Shown piece after piece: positions 11,801 through 21,339 of a DNA stretch of 21,417 nt. The notes beneath the pieces were generated by a model. The model was not told the origin of the DNA and did no database searches. It worked only from the letters and a program-made list of their open reading frames with translations. Position 1 is the first letter of the stretch, and every line of letters starts with the position of its first letter. Position numbers and translations under genes: made by a program. The DNA is from Lingula anatina. Its lineage: Eukaryota; Brachiopoda; Lingulata; Lingulida; Lingulidae. The DNA is taken from NCBI RefSeq assembly GCF_001039355.2, contig NW_019776166.1, positions 56,926 through 78,342 on the forward strand, in the 5' to 3' direction.

Positions 11801-14800
11801 CCAAATGCTGCCTAAGGAAAAAATGCAAAAAGTTGTTGGTCTCTTAACTCATTAATATTTTACAAAATTATGTGCAAATTATTCTGAATTATTTTTATAT
11901 TTGCAAATTATGTTGAATTTTCATCAACAGATGCATTATAAATTTAGAAAAATCACAGTATTGTGAGGAGTCTATTCCCCCTGAACAAAACAACTGAATT
12001 CCCCACTGAGTAATATAGCATATTGTGTACTGTGTTGTTATGTGGAATGAGATGTGGTTCAGAACAGTGTATTTATACGGCTTGCATTTTACACTTGAAC
12101 AGCATTGATCTGAAACATCTTATACTTTGATAATAAACACCAAGTAATTATTTTTCCAAAATTAGGCCTAGCTACAAAAAATACAGTACATCTTTTTTGG
12201 CTTCTTAAAAAATGCTGCTTATAAGAATTAAAAAGAAATCCCCAGGGGAAAATTTTGTTGAGTGTGTATATACAGACTTATTTGGACAAAACTTGTTCTC
12301 TTCCATCTTAAAGCCAGACACCTTTGTGCCAAGATACACCATATATTTGGACAATACCAATCAATATGTAAAATGTTGACAAAGTGAGTATTCAAAAATC
12401 AATCCTCCAATATTAGTGGACTGCAGAGCCATAGAGTAGTGGTCACTGGTCAGTTGACTGAAGCATGCTGATACAGTTAGCCTTTCCCAGAATCCTCCAA
12501 TGTATATTACCTACAATGCTCAAGTGTATACTGTTTGCTGAAATGTTCCACTTTCTGCATTTGTTCATATTTGATGATAATGCACACTTTTTATCCATAT
12601 GTAAGTAGTTCGTAGACATTCTGCATGTGTCAGTATTAGTGTTGTTATGGATTTCATGTTGTACAACCTGCATGTTGGCACACCTTAGTTGATCATGTAC
12701 ATTTTGTTTTAAGATGAGATTTGTTTGAGCCCACTGTTGGTTTATGTATGTTTTAATTCTTGTGTGACTGGCTCTTAAATGTCCACAAAGCTAGTTAAGA
12801 TTCTCCCTTAAACCAGCAATTAATCTGACCTTGAGTGATTGATATTGGTGAGTTGTTGATCAGAAGTGCAGGGTTATTTTGAGTTAAACAACAAATATCT
12901 TTACAATGGGACATATGCCAACTGTCATTTTTGAGGAGCCTTTAATATGAACAAATGAAAATATGTATATATATAAAAGTACCCACATTCTTTTAAAACA
13001 AAAAATTTAATTTTTTCAAACAGCTTGCATATTATACATTATGGAAAAATCTTTCAGCAGCCATAGATTTCTTTGTCTTTGTCCAGCATGTTAAAACCAT
13101 GACACTACTTTAGGGCTCTGCCTCCATGATAGAGGAGACAATACTAACACATCTACTCACTACATGATTGCTGTTTGTCTAATTCCAAATTAACAACTCG
13201 GCATACACACCTCTTGTCTCTCTAACGCTATTGAAACTGTGTGTCTGTGGTTTTTTTAATAACACTGTGGCAAATTAATATCTCTGAGGTTGTTTGGGTT
13301 CTGTGACAGATAGAAAGCATGACTAACATCCTCATTTGAAACAACAACTCATTTCATCTTCTTTTCCTCCTACATTTTATTTAATGAAGTTGAACTTATT
13401 TTAATATAGACTGGGTTAACTAACAATTGAATGATTGGAATTCTAGCAGTATTCTGATGGCATTTCTTTTAAGCCAGTCACATTTTTCGTGTCTCACATA
13501 AAAGAGTCCCCTCCTATCAAACTTTCCATGTCTTCTGACAGCTTCGGTATTATAATGCAGTCTGCCCCCCTCCCTCACTCTCACTCTCTCTCTCACTCTC
13601 TGTTCTTTTGATTGTGTGTGTTGCATTCTTTTGAAAAATAACAAGTTGACTCTGTCTTTTGGGGACCAAATGGATGTATGCACTGACTGGAACATTTCTT
13701 GCTTAAAATGTATTTCAACCTTTGTTGATGTGTTTCATCATTCTTGCATGGCATTGTATTTGTATGCACATATCAATGTTTGAAATATATATTTAAAAAG
13801 CTGATGTTTATTTGAATTGGTACTTGCATGTGGAAAGAAAACATAGGTGCTCTACTAACCTTTTCAGTCTTTGTTTAAATAACATTGTCAGGCAAGAAAA
13901 TTATGTCACTTGCACCAACATGTAATTCGCATGCCTGAGTGGAAGGAAATTTAAAGTCTGTGCAATAGCTTACAGATGTGAATGTTAAATTTTCCCATGT
14001 AACATATTGCATGGAGTGAGTAGATAACATAGGTATTCTCTTCTTTCATTGCCTAGCTCCCAGAGAGACTGCAGGTACAGCAGTTAGTTTTGTTTGTGTT
14101 TTATTTTTCCCCTAATTTTTAGATATAATATAGACCTCTATTTCTTATTTTTGGAGAATTTTTGAAACTGGAATGCCAGTTTTGAAAATGAAGCCATTTA
14201 ATATCAGCAAAGCATTATCATTTTTTTTTCATTTCATTTTTCTCAGCTATATGCATGTACATTTTATTTCAAAGATGGCATCCTTTAAGCCTAATATATA
14301 AATAATTAGTGATGATAAAGGTTTAAAAATAAGTTACTTTGATTGATATTTATGCACAAGATTGTCATCAAAATCCAGTCTGTCATCCTTGGACAGCTGT
14401 GATCAAGCATGATCCACAAATGTTGGAAAGGACAGGAAAAATGACTATAATATGTTAACTTTTGCGAGTTACTTGTCAACTAGGGTTGTGGCAACATGAA
14501 GCTATAATAGGAAATGGGCCAATTTCAATTGATACAATGGACCAAGGGTCACAGTATTTAATCTGTGGTTATTTTATAAAAGCAGCTCAAAGTACCAAGC
14601 TATTACAGATTCTTTTGTTTGCGTGGCTTACATCATCCTCTCAGTGAAGTTGCTCTTTTATTTTTCTCATAAACAACATTAAATTTCCTCATCCAATGTT
14701 TCAGTATTACCTGGACCTAAACAACTCCTATGCAGCAGCCAATGACCCCTACTTGAAGATGAATACCAATGGCTACCTGAGCATGCAGGTAGACAGCGAC

Positions 14801-15508
14801 AATCCCAAGTGTAAAGAACTTGCAGATGATGAGGAAAACCAGGTGTCAATGGGTTCAGACGGTAACCACTATGTGGACAATGTACGGTGGAAGAAGCCAA
14901 CTTCCAAGGCCAAGGACGCAAAAGATGCCTCAGAGATGGAGCCACTTACAGCAGCCTCTGAATCCCCTCCTAGGGATAGCCAATTAAAGGACTTGAAGGA
15001 AGATCTTATGTATGAGAACAGTGGTAAGGGTTCAGCGGCAGTGGACGTACATCAACAACAGAGCCCTGATGTAGAAGAACATCCACTTATCTCACGGAAA
15101 TCTAAAACCAAACCTGCACCTCCTCCCAAACCACCAGGCCTGTCTCCCAAATCCTCCCCTAGAACCTCACCAGAAAAAGAAGTTCACAAACCACAACCAA
15201 GGCCAAGGTCTTCATCACCATGGTTACCAAGGTCTGGCAGCAGTAGTCCTAGTGGTAGTAGTAGAAATATATCGTCTCCCACTGGAGATAGGTCCCCATT
15301 GGTATCTAGGCAACCAGAGAGAGAGATATCTCCTCCACCCAAAGATTATGTCAGTATATTCAAGAACAGGGAGAAGGGGTCAGGAGGGTCAAATGCCTCC
15401 AGTGGCTTCCATGAGGACATTGATTCTGATATTCCCCTGGAGAGGGCGCCGCGACCACCATCACAAGAACCAGAATTTTCAAATGGCTTGAATGAATCAG
15501 TGGCATAG
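959..15508 (+). CDS. VEGFR/PDGFR-like receptor tyrosine kinase, 5'-partial, 21 exons
   Basis: A single-pass plasma-membrane receptor that would bind a PDGF/VEGF-type ligand with its Ig domains and signal through a cytoplasmic tyrosine kinase. Exons: 959-1136, 1407-1697, 1952-2100, 2374-2563, 2923-3088, 3472-3596, 3804-4115, 4391-4559, 5130-5260, 5611-5797, 6204-6307, 7339-7502, 7980-8103, 8348-8452, 8712-8831, 8985-9418, 9661-(9665, cut by n), 9854-9924, 10077-10217, 10821-10926, 14705-15508. All junctions are GT-AG and keep one frame, giving about 1356 residues without the lost exon. Ig-domain borders fall at phase-1 introns. Seven Ig units (the first only half present), a cysteine-free D4 and a long kinase insert fit VEGFR better than PDGFR/KIT, which have five Ig domains, or FGFR, with three. 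The start codon and signal peptide are outside the window. The catalytic loop and DFG motif are missing at an assembly n. An invertebrate VEGFR/PVR orthologue is the best reading; the exact subfamily would need a tree. Confidence 0.93.
1407..1697 (+). CDS. Receptor exon 2: complete Ig domain 2
   Basis: Acceptor TTTCAG ends at 1406; donor GTGAGT starts at 1698; phase 1 on both sides, so one exon holds one domain. It carries the B-strand motif GIIPCRV, an N-glycosylation site (NAT), a DPREGF segment and the F-strand QLVCEASY. The order of these (IPC, then a K/R-GF stretch, then CEA) matches D2 of VEGFRs, where D2 and D3 form the ligand-binding surface. Ligand binding is inferred from the family. 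Confidence 0.88.
1752..1785. repeat. (GT)n microsatellite
   Basis: Interrupted GT repeat about 55 nt after the donor of receptor exon 2. Confidence 0.95.
1952..2100 (+). CDS. Receptor exon 3: N-terminal half of Ig domain 3
   Basis: Acceptor TTATCAG ends at 1951; donor GTAGGT starts at 2101, phase 0. The translation runs EAPTNPPTP, then an N-glycosylation site (NQT), the B-strand IQLRCIV and the C-strand LEWIYPN with the core Trp. D3 of VEGFR2 has the same pattern, with a Cys followed by a W-x-YP segment. The domain is completed by the next exon. Confidence 0.86.
2374..2563 (+). CDS. Receptor exon 4: C-terminal half of Ig domain 3
   Basis: The acceptor used is GAATTCAG, ending at 2373; donor GTAAAG starts at 2564, phase 1. 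It includes an N-glycosylation site (NLT) and DAGVYTCRV, the F-strand cysteine motif. A stronger-looking acceptor, TATATCAG at 2351, lies 22 nt upstream behind a long TTC-rich tract. Using it would shift the frame and reach a stop at 2451-2453, so 2374 is the only start that keeps the Ig fold open. Confidence 0.86.
2664..2695. repeat. (CA)n microsatellite
   Basis: CA repeat with two CG interruptions about 100 nt after the donor of receptor exon 4. Confidence 0.95.
2923..3088 (+). CDS. Receptor exon 5: N-terminal half of cysteine-less Ig domain 4
   Basis: Acceptor TTTCTAG ends at 2922; donor GTAAGA starts at 3089, phase 2. The B strand reads [13 protein letters not shown], with Val where most Ig domains have Cys, and the core Trp is present (IYWKKNG). 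Loss of the disulfide in the fourth domain is typical of VEGFR, PDGFR and KIT, where D4 makes receptor-receptor contacts in the ligand-bound dimer. Confidence 0.87.
3472..3596 (+). CDS. Receptor exon 6: C-terminal half of Ig domain 4
   Basis: Acceptor TTGACAG ends at 3471; donor GTAATA starts at 3597, phase 1. The F strand reads [11 protein letters not shown]: Asp and Tyr of the usual D-x-G-x-Y-x-C motif are kept, but Ala replaces Cys. Both cysteines of this domain are therefore absent, a matched loss rather than a random mutation. Confidence 0.87.
3804..4115 (+). CDS. Receptor exon 7: complete Ig domain 5
   Basis: Acceptor ATTCAG ends at 3803; donor GTTGGT starts at 4116; phase 1 on both sides. 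The B strand is YILECAVQG, the C strand is EIVWWW, and two extra cysteines follow (AGCKSLGC) before the F-strand [15 protein letters not shown]5 also carries extra cysteines just after the W-x-W segment, which supports the D5 assignment. One N-glycosylation site (NSS) is visible. Confidence 0.87.
4391..4559 (+). CDS. Receptor exon 8: N-terminal half of Ig domain 6
   Basis: Acceptor ATTACAG ends at 4390; donor GTACAG starts at 4560, phase 2. It contains the B-strand LTVSCRA followed by KYWYSDL and a charged loop rich in Arg ([10 protein letters not shown]). The second half lies across a 570-nt intron. Confidence 0.83.
4560..5129 (+). other. Receptor intron splitting Ig domain 6
   Basis: AT-rich, no repeat or reading frame of note seen. 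Confidence 0.75.
5130..5260 (+). CDS. Receptor exon 9: C-terminal half of Ig domain 6
   Basis: Acceptor TTTTCAG ends at 5129; donor GTAAGC starts at 5261, phase 1. It reads through [15 protein letters not shown], the F-strand cysteine motif with Ile in the usual Tyr position, and an NSS glycosylation site. It ends in a typical G strand (ADIIVLG). Confidence 0.85.
5261..6203 (+). other. Receptor introns on either side of exon 10
   Basis: The introns at 5261-5610 and 5798-6203 flank exon 10. Apart from the extra AG at 5584 nothing notable is seen. Confidence 0.7.
5611..5797 (+). CDS. Receptor exon 10: N-terminal half of Ig domain 7
   Basis: Acceptor CCTTCAG ends at 5610; donor GTAAGT starts at 5798, phase 2. 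The I-set hallmark [20 protein letters not shown] is complete and closely resembles the membrane-proximal D7 of VEGFRs. A second AG (CCTGTAG, 5584) sits 26 nt upstream, but its use shifts the frame into a TGA soon after 5611. Confidence 0.88.
6204..6307 (+). CDS. Receptor exon 11: C-terminal half of Ig domain 7
   Basis: Acceptor GCTCCAG ends at 6203; donor GTAAGC starts at 6308, phase 1. It encodes [20 protein letters not shown], the F-strand cysteine motif, then an N-glycosylation site (NLT) and the strand LTLQVEG, which closes the last extracellular domain. Confidence 0.88.
6308..7338 (+). other. Receptor intron before the transmembrane exon
   Basis: About 1 kb, AT-rich; no supported coding frame or repeat seen. 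It separates the ectodomain exons from the membrane anchor. Confidence 0.75.
7339..7502 (+). CDS. Receptor exon 12: extracellular stalk and transmembrane helix
   Basis: Acceptor CCTCTAG ends at 7338; donor GTATAC starts at 7503, phase 0. After a short stalk the exon encodes about 22 hydrophobic residues, beginning [16 protein letters not shown] and ending VICVM, then the basic stop-transfer RRKKKQRK. This is a single type I membrane anchor placed directly between Ig domain 7 and the kinase, as in every VEGFR/PDGFR receptor. Confidence 0.92.
7503..7979 (+). other. Receptor intron after the transmembrane exon
   Basis: Nothing recognisable beyond the splice sites. Confidence 0.75.
7980..8103 (+). 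CDS. Receptor exon 13: juxtamembrane segment
   Basis: Acceptor TTTTCAG ends at 7979; donor GTAGGA starts at 8104, phase 1. It contains two tyrosines (MDYLQD and LAYDPKW) and ends [12 protein letters not shown], the junction found immediately before the glycine-rich loop in VEGFR, PDGFR and FGFR kinases. The juxtamembrane tyrosines are candidate autoinhibitory or docking sites (inference). Confidence 0.9.
8348..8452 (+). CDS. Receptor exon 14: kinase N-lobe, glycine-rich loop and catalytic lysine
   Basis: Acceptor GTTTTAG ends at 8347; donor GTAGGG starts at 8453; phase 1 on both sides. The nucleotide-binding loop is G-Q-G-A-F-G followed by RVVKAEA, and the beta-3 lysine lies in PVAIKMVK. Both ATP-binding elements are intact. 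Confidence 0.92.
8712..8831 (+). CDS. Receptor exon 15: kinase alpha-C helix to beta-4
   Basis: Acceptor ATTCCAG ends at 8711; donor GTAAAT starts at 8832; phase 1 on both sides. [19 protein letters not shown] carries the alpha-C glutamate (in SELK) that pairs with the beta-3 lysine and matches the SELK-LIH-GHHLN block of VEGFRs. The next strand reads LGAVTK, with Val where vertebrate receptors usually have Cys (GACTK). Confidence 0.92.
8853..8888. repeat. (GT)n microsatellite
   Basis: GT repeat starting about 20 nt after the donor of receptor exon 15. Confidence 0.95.
8985..9418 (+). CDS. Receptor exon 16: hinge, kinase insert domain and alpha-E helix
   Basis: Acceptor TTTCCAG ends at 8984; donor GTAAGG starts at 9419, phase 0. 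The hinge reads [16 protein letters not shown], with Met as the gatekeeper residue. A hydrophilic insert of roughly 80-90 residues follows, containing GYLEP and NYSNMKK, then the alpha-E helix motif [19 protein letters not shown] that precedes the catalytic loop. The size and place of the insert are typical of the VEGFR/PDGFR class. YSNM satisfies both the YxxM (PI3K p85) and YxN (GRB2) SH2-ligand patterns; docking is inferred. Confidence 0.92.
9419..9853 (+). other. Receptor interval that should contain the catalytic-loop exon
   Basis: All three plus frames were read: no HRD or DFG motif occurs. It holds the truncated exon start at 9661-9665, the n at 9666 and an A12 run at about 9780. Confidence 0.75.
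9661..9666 (+). CDS. Receptor exon 17: catalytic-loop exon, cut off by an assembly n
   Basis: A good acceptor (CTTGTCTTCAG, ending at 9660) is followed by ATCAC and then an undetermined base at 9666. Read in phase 0 from the previous exon this gives Ile and a likely Thr. That would continue LHSKK into I-T, just where HRDLAARN is expected. The HRD loop, the DFG motif and the activation-loop tyrosines (about 40 residues) are found nowhere between 9419 and 9853. The n probably stands for a gap of unknown length that swallowed the rest of the exon. The exon call rests on position, phase and acceptor only. Confidence 0.55.
9854..9924 (+). CDS. Receptor exon 18: kinase C-lobe, P+1 loop
   Basis: Acceptor TCTTTTAG ends at 9853; donor GTAAGT starts at 9925; starts in phase 0, ends in phase 2. 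It encodes [20 protein letters not shown], the substrate-binding P+1 loop and APE-equivalent (ALES) of receptor tyrosine kinases, then KSDV, whose Asp begins the D-V-W-S-F-G motif finished by the next exon. Confidence 0.9.
10077..10217 (+). CDS. Receptor exon 19: kinase alpha-F and alpha-G region
   Basis: Acceptor TTTGCAG ends at 10076; donor GTGAGT starts at 10218, phase 2. [20 protein letters not shown] is the near-invariant tyrosine-kinase alpha-F segment, followed by [16 protein letters not shown], the start of the helical C-lobe. Confidence 0.93.
10429..10678. mobile_element. Foldback/MITE-like inverted-repeat element in a receptor intron
   Basis: Positions 10429-10542 form a long imperfect palindrome: the left arm GATACAATATGAGTCGCC is mirrored by GGCGACGAGTGTTGTATC on the right, with AGCTGTAC and TGAAA blocks also paired inside. 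Directly after it, a perfect 12-bp inverted pair (TTAAACCACGGC at 10547-10558, GCCGTGGTTTAA at 10667-10678) encloses about 110 bp. The stretch is markedly richer in G, C and CpG than the intron around it. No ORF is present, so it would be non-autonomous. Confidence 0.6.
10821..10926 (+). CDS. Receptor exon 20: end of kinase domain
   Basis: Acceptor GTGTCTAG ends at 10820; donor GTAAGA starts at 10927, phase 0. The junction rebuilds [20 protein letters not shown], which has the conserved M-L-D-C-W and R-P residues of subdomain XI. It ends [13 protein letters not shown], matching the last helix of VEGFR kinases (LGNLLQ). Confidence 0.93.
10927..14704 (+). other. Long last receptor intron
   Basis: 3.8 kb, AT-rich. 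Open stretches such as 11527-11847 are hydrophobic or Cys-rich translations without a domain, splice support or typical composition. A CT-rich tract lies at 13562. A small extra exon cannot be excluded, but none is needed for frame. Confidence 0.6.
13562..13601. repeat. CT-rich low-complexity tract
   Basis: CCCTCCCTCACTCTCACTCT-type tract inside the long last receptor intron. Confidence 0.85.
14705..15508 (+). CDS. Receptor exon 21: C-terminal tail and stop
   Basis: Acceptor TGTTTCAG ends at 14704, phase 0, after a 3.8-kb intron; 267 residues then TAG at 15506-15508. The tail opens with tyrosine motifs: YYLDL, PYLKM and GYLSM (two YxxM sites), then NHYVDNV, MYENS (YxN) and DYVSIF. Between them lies a Pro/Lys-rich stretch, [13 protein letters not shown], that resembles SH3 ligands, and a Ser-rich low-complexity segment. 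Assignment of this exon to the receptor rests on phase, strand, order and tail-like content; an additional small exon inside the long intron cannot be excluded. Confidence 0.82.
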   Translation, partial: YYLDLNNSYAAANDPYLKMNTNGYLSMQVDSDNPKCKELADDEENQVSMGSDGNHYVDNVRWKKPTSKAKDAKDASEMEPLTAASESPPRDSQLKDLKEDLMYENSGKGSAAVDVHQQQSPDVEEHPLISRKSKTKPAPPPKPPGLSPKSSPRTSPEKEVHKPQPRPRSSSPWLPRSGSSSPSGSSRNISSPTGDRSPLVSRQPEREISPPPKDYVSIFKNREKGSGGSNASSGFHEDIDSDIPLERAPRPPSQEPEFSNGLNESVA

Positions 15509-16747
15509 TTGGTCTTTGCATTCAGAGTTTCAATTTTGTACTGCCTATGACAGTAACTGGAATCTGTTCCCATTAATTGAAAGGTCACTATGAATAAATG
15601 AATTTGGTAGTTAATTAGAAATATTTTGTCATAACAGATGGCAATTTCAGGCATATTCCCCAAATCCAATTGAAAGTGTAGACCTTCTCCATTTTACATT
15701 TATTTCTCCTGTTCAAACAAATAGAGGCCAAAACAGTGTTTATAAAACATTTATCAAAAAGTTTTCTTGTATGTGGGTACTGCTTAAGTTTGGTGCTTAC
15801 ATGTCATCTTTGTATTGTGTCCTTGTAAATGTTTGATATTCAATGTGTTCTGTTTGTATTTACATCAAACCCTCATACAGGGTTTAGTACATAAACTGGT
15901 ATTTCTTCTAGATTCTGATAAGGTACAGGTAATATGCAGATAAAATATGTGAGAGTTCGACGTACTGCCATGCTTCATCTGCTATGTTTATCATTTCATC
16001 ATATAAATAATCATGTTATTTACATTATTTTCTACATTCATATTGTACATGTAATTATAGGAATTAAAAGTGGCTTTGGTCATCTTCGACAGACAAAGGT
16101 GTCTGTGTCTTGTAAACAGATATTTATGTAACATTATTGTGTCTTACTGAGCTGTTGAGGTTTAAAGACCATATAATGGGGTTGTAAAAGGTAACCAGGG
16201 CTTAATCTCTCAATGCATTTAGACACTTTCTTTCAAATTATGGTCAACTCCTTCTTAAATTTAATGAATTTGAGGTACAAACAACCATTAAGGTCAGCAC
16301 AACTTGTGTATAGAAATATGTTCAGAGTTTCTTTTGCTCAAAATAGCTCACTTTCTATTCAGTTTCATTAAGACAGGTTTGATTAATTATGTGTGCATTG
16401 TGAGTTTGATGTCTGTTAGAAATCCACTTGCTGTGTATGCTAGGCTATGCATTTTTGTTATAGTGGAGGGTGTTGCACTTTCACTTCAATTTACAGAAAT
16501 GTTGAAGCTACTTATACCTCTTCATTTTGTGATGGGATATTTTTCTTACAAATAAGCTTGTTTAAAGTAGTGGATAACGTTTATTTTGAACAAAATTGTT
16601 TTTCAGTTCCTAAAAGTATACTTTGGCTTTTTACCGACATCGTATTGAACTTTTTCGATCAAGGAGACATAAAGAGTCATTACAGTATATTATTGTGTTG
16701 TTGCTCATGGCCAGTTTGTTTGTTTATTATAACATGAATTACCCAAA

Positions 16748-16758
16748 AATAAAATAAA
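16748..16758 (+). promoter_or_regulatory. Overlapping polyadenylation signals (proximal)
   Basis: Two overlapping AATAAA hexamers lie about 15 nt before a genomic A-run. They could define a shorter receptor transcript. Confidence 0.4.
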
Positions 16759-17254
16759 AGCTGAATTATAATAGAAAAAAAAAACACTGTAACATATCGA
16801 CTTGTGAAGTGAGATAGTTTGATTTTACTTGTTGATTTTCTGATTTGGACTTTGTGTTTTTACAAGGTGGCAAACGATCTTTTCACATGGATTGGATGAA
16901 AAAATATTGTAATGATTTGTTGCTACAGAAAATACTTGTTAGGTGCAGCATATTTTAAAAATTAGCTATGGTGCATTTTTTTTTTCAGATATGAAATTTT
17001 GATAAGAAGGTTAAGTACCCTACTTTTACTTTTGTATAAGAAAAATATGGGGTATTACTCAATCTATTACACACAAGGCTGTAAATGTAGATTTTGAACT
17101 GTTACCTGTAATTGTGCTTTGTCACAAGTTATTTTTATATGTAAAATGTGTAATGTACATTGACATTTATTTACATGTAGATGTTTTACTAAATATGTTG
17201 CTTTTATGAGATGTAGGTTTGTTTTATACACTTGTGTCATGTCATTAAAAGAAA

Positions 17255-17283
17255 AATAAACATTTTATTGAAAATGAAATAAA
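17255..17283 (+). promoter_or_regulatory. Paired polyadenylation signals (distal)
   Basis: AATAAA occurs at 17255-17260 and again at 17278-17283, followed by a T/G-rich stretch (TCTTTGTTATCAGTG). This is the best candidate for the main 3' end of the receptor mRNA. Confidence 0.5.
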
Positions 17284-17885
17284 TCTTTGTTATCAGTGAA
17301 CAAAGCAGAGATTTGAAGTCCATAGTTTTCTTAAGCTTTTCGTTTGTCTGCACAAAGTTATGTCATTTAACGTATCAAAAAAGTAAAAAAAGAAAGATGG
17401 AAGGTGCTTATATTGGCTCGATCAATCGGATGCTATCAAGTCATAAATTGTTACCTGGGAAACCGTGTCACAAAAGTTCTTGTTTTAGTTTCTGCACTGT
17501 CATTGTAACGTCTTTTTGACCTACCGGGTAAGCCTACCGCGGAAAGAAGTTATACCGCGGCCTTATCGTGAGATAGCACAAAAATACCTAATTCTTATCT
17601 ACGTTTTCTGATAGTACTACACTGCTAATGCATGAAAGATATGGTTGTAAATGACTGAAAAATTGCGCGTTAAAATGCAATGTACTATGAAAATAGGTTA
17701 CGTGTCAATTTGACACAAGTCCAGGCCGTCTAGCAGATCTGAGACACCGAAAATCCCTTGTTAAAATAGTAGGCCCGCAGGGAAGAAAAAAATTAGCTGA
17801 CATGAAAGTATTCAGTCTGACTGGGGATTACGGGGAGAGTCGGAGGGCAATTTTCATTTGATATTTGTTGGATGTCTAATGCCCT

Positions 17886-18054
17886 TATTTCACACAGACC
17901 ACGAATCCTACGAATGGCCATGAATTGACAAATTTCAGGATTCGTGGTTGAATCGTAATCAGTTCGTGAAGTTCTTAACAGATTCGTATATATTCGTAGT
18001 CAGTTCTTGCACTTCTTGACCAACAGGAATTAGTGGCAAAAACTTTGATGCCCC
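17886..18054. mobile_element. Partial, diverged copy of the same MITE-like element
   Basis: It begins TATTTCACACAGACCACGAA like the intact element and keeps the interior block around GGATTCGTGGTTGAATCG, then diverges. It lacks the right inverted terminus before the next copy begins. It is either a truncated insertion or a tandem partner. Confidence 0.6.
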
Positions 18055-18178
18055 TATTTCACACAGACCACGAATCCCACGAATCGCCAGGAATTGAAAA
18101 TTTNTTAGTGGCAAAAACTTTGATGCCCCTATTTCACACAGACCACGAATCCCACGAATCGCCAGGAATTGAAAATTT
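18030..18178. repeat. Identical 74-bp direct duplication around an n (probable assembly artefact)
   Basis: 18030-18103 and 18105-18178 are base-for-base identical and separated only by the n at 18104. They include the left end of the MITE. This is the expected look of two overlapping contig ends joined by a gap symbol rather than merged. Confidence 0.8.
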
Positions 18179-18341
18179 CAGGATTCGTGGTTGAATCGTA
18201 ATCAGTTCGTGAAGTTCTTGATCAATCGGGAATTCGTGGCAAAAATTTTGAGCTGTTCAAAATTTTGGCCACAAACTCCTGATTCCAAAAAAATGTTGTC
18301 AATTTCTGGCGATTCGTGGGATTCGTGGTCTGTGTGAAATA
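18130..18341. mobile_element. MITE-like element with long terminal inverted repeats
   Basis: A 212-bp element whose ends are inverted copies: 36 bp match perfectly from TATTTCACACAGACCACGAA onward, and the match extends to about 43 bp with one mismatch. Both ends are bounded by TA, the target-site duplication typical of Tc1/mariner-type elements, if TA is counted as the target. The interior is AT-rich, repeats ATTCGTGG-type words and has no coding capacity. Confidence 0.75.
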
Positions 18342-18943
18342 CACATCGGGAAAGCTGCCTTGAGGTGAGAAGTAAGCGCAGAAAAGGTTTGAAATAAAGA
18401 AGATTCTGCAATGACAAAAAAAAAAGAAAAAAAAACTAATAAAAGACATAACCCTTGCACCCCTCATGGATATAACAATATCTCATTTTTTATTGTTATT
18501 ATATTATGGGTTTTCTAATTGTTCAATGCGTGTGATTTTGCTCTCATGTATTCTTTCGTCGGGTTCCGTGAACTCCGTGCTCTTTTGGTATTAAGTTTGA
18601 GTGGATTGCTGACGCCATGGTATTTCGTTGGGGCTTGCAGGGGACAACATGCATGCAGCCAGCTTATGAAATGCAATGAAATATGCTATAATAGAGTTCG
18701 TATAATCTGTGATATTAACTACCTGAGGAACATACATATTTGTAACACCAAATATTAATTATCTACTGAAATCCAATTTTTGCAAATTAAATAAAGACTT
18801 TGTGAAGTATATGGATTTGTGAGCACGTACTCAGTACCTTAGACACAACACGAAAGGTTTTGCACAAGTTTTTGATTTTTGGGAAAAGTCCCTTTAGATG
18901 TACAAGAATGTAGGTGCCTATTTTCGGTTTAGTTATCAGGGAG

Positions 18944-18950
18944 TATAATA
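18944..18950 (+). promoter_or_regulatory. Possible TATA-like box of the PTGR1-like gene
   Basis: TATAATA lies about 117 nt before the start codon, a possible position if the 5' UTR is short. AT-rich surroundings make chance occurrence likely. Confidence 0.2.
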
Positions 18951-19066
18951 TATGCAAAGGTGCATGGTCTCCTGCCCGAAAAACAAAGTTCACTTTATCA
19001 CTTGCCGCCGATAACCTACTTTTTTTCACCAACATTTACCAGTTACCAAGCTCCGTTACAGTAAAA

Positions 19067-21339
<2,273 letters not shown>

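Larger units (their letters stand above)
15509..17300 (+). other. 3' untranslated region of the receptor gene (end approximate)
   Basis: About 1.8 kb of AT-rich sequence with no conserved reading frame follows the receptor stop. Several AATAAA signals occur at 16748, 16753, 17255 and 17278. The 3' end is inferred from the last cluster, and alternative shorter ends are likely. The A10 run at 16773-16782 is genomic and could act as an internal oligo-dT priming site. Confidence 0.55.
17301..19066. other. Intergenic region between the receptor and the PTGR1-like gene
   Basis: It holds the MITE copies and the n-flanked duplication, and near 17535-17562 a pair of TACCGCGG words. The last few hundred bases should contain the reductase promoter; no clear CpG island or antioxidant-response element (TGACnnnGC) was seen. 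Confidence 0.6.

Noticed and set aside
11527-11847. 106-residue open frame in the last receptor intron
   Set aside because: No recognisable domain, no fitting splice sites, composition of translated AT-rich intron.
14679-14945. Minus-strand frame opposite receptor exon 21
   Set aside because: Antisense shadow of a well-supported coding exon.
15346-15669. Minus-strand 107-residue frame over the end of the receptor tail
   Set aside because: Overlaps the coding tail and 3' UTR on the other strand with no domain.
17703-17717. GTGTCAA/TTGACAC palindrome as a regulatory operator
   Set aside because: Seven-base arms are expected by chance in a window this size and no context supports a function.
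17886-18341. CRISPR-like or satellite array from the repeated ATTCGTGG words
   Set aside because: Repeats are the terminal and interior parts of two MITE copies plus an assembly duplication, without regular spacers; the genome is eukaryotic.
18914-19066. N-terminal extension of the PTGR1-like protein
   Set aside because: The frame is open but has no ATG before 19067, and the family N-terminus starts at that ATG.
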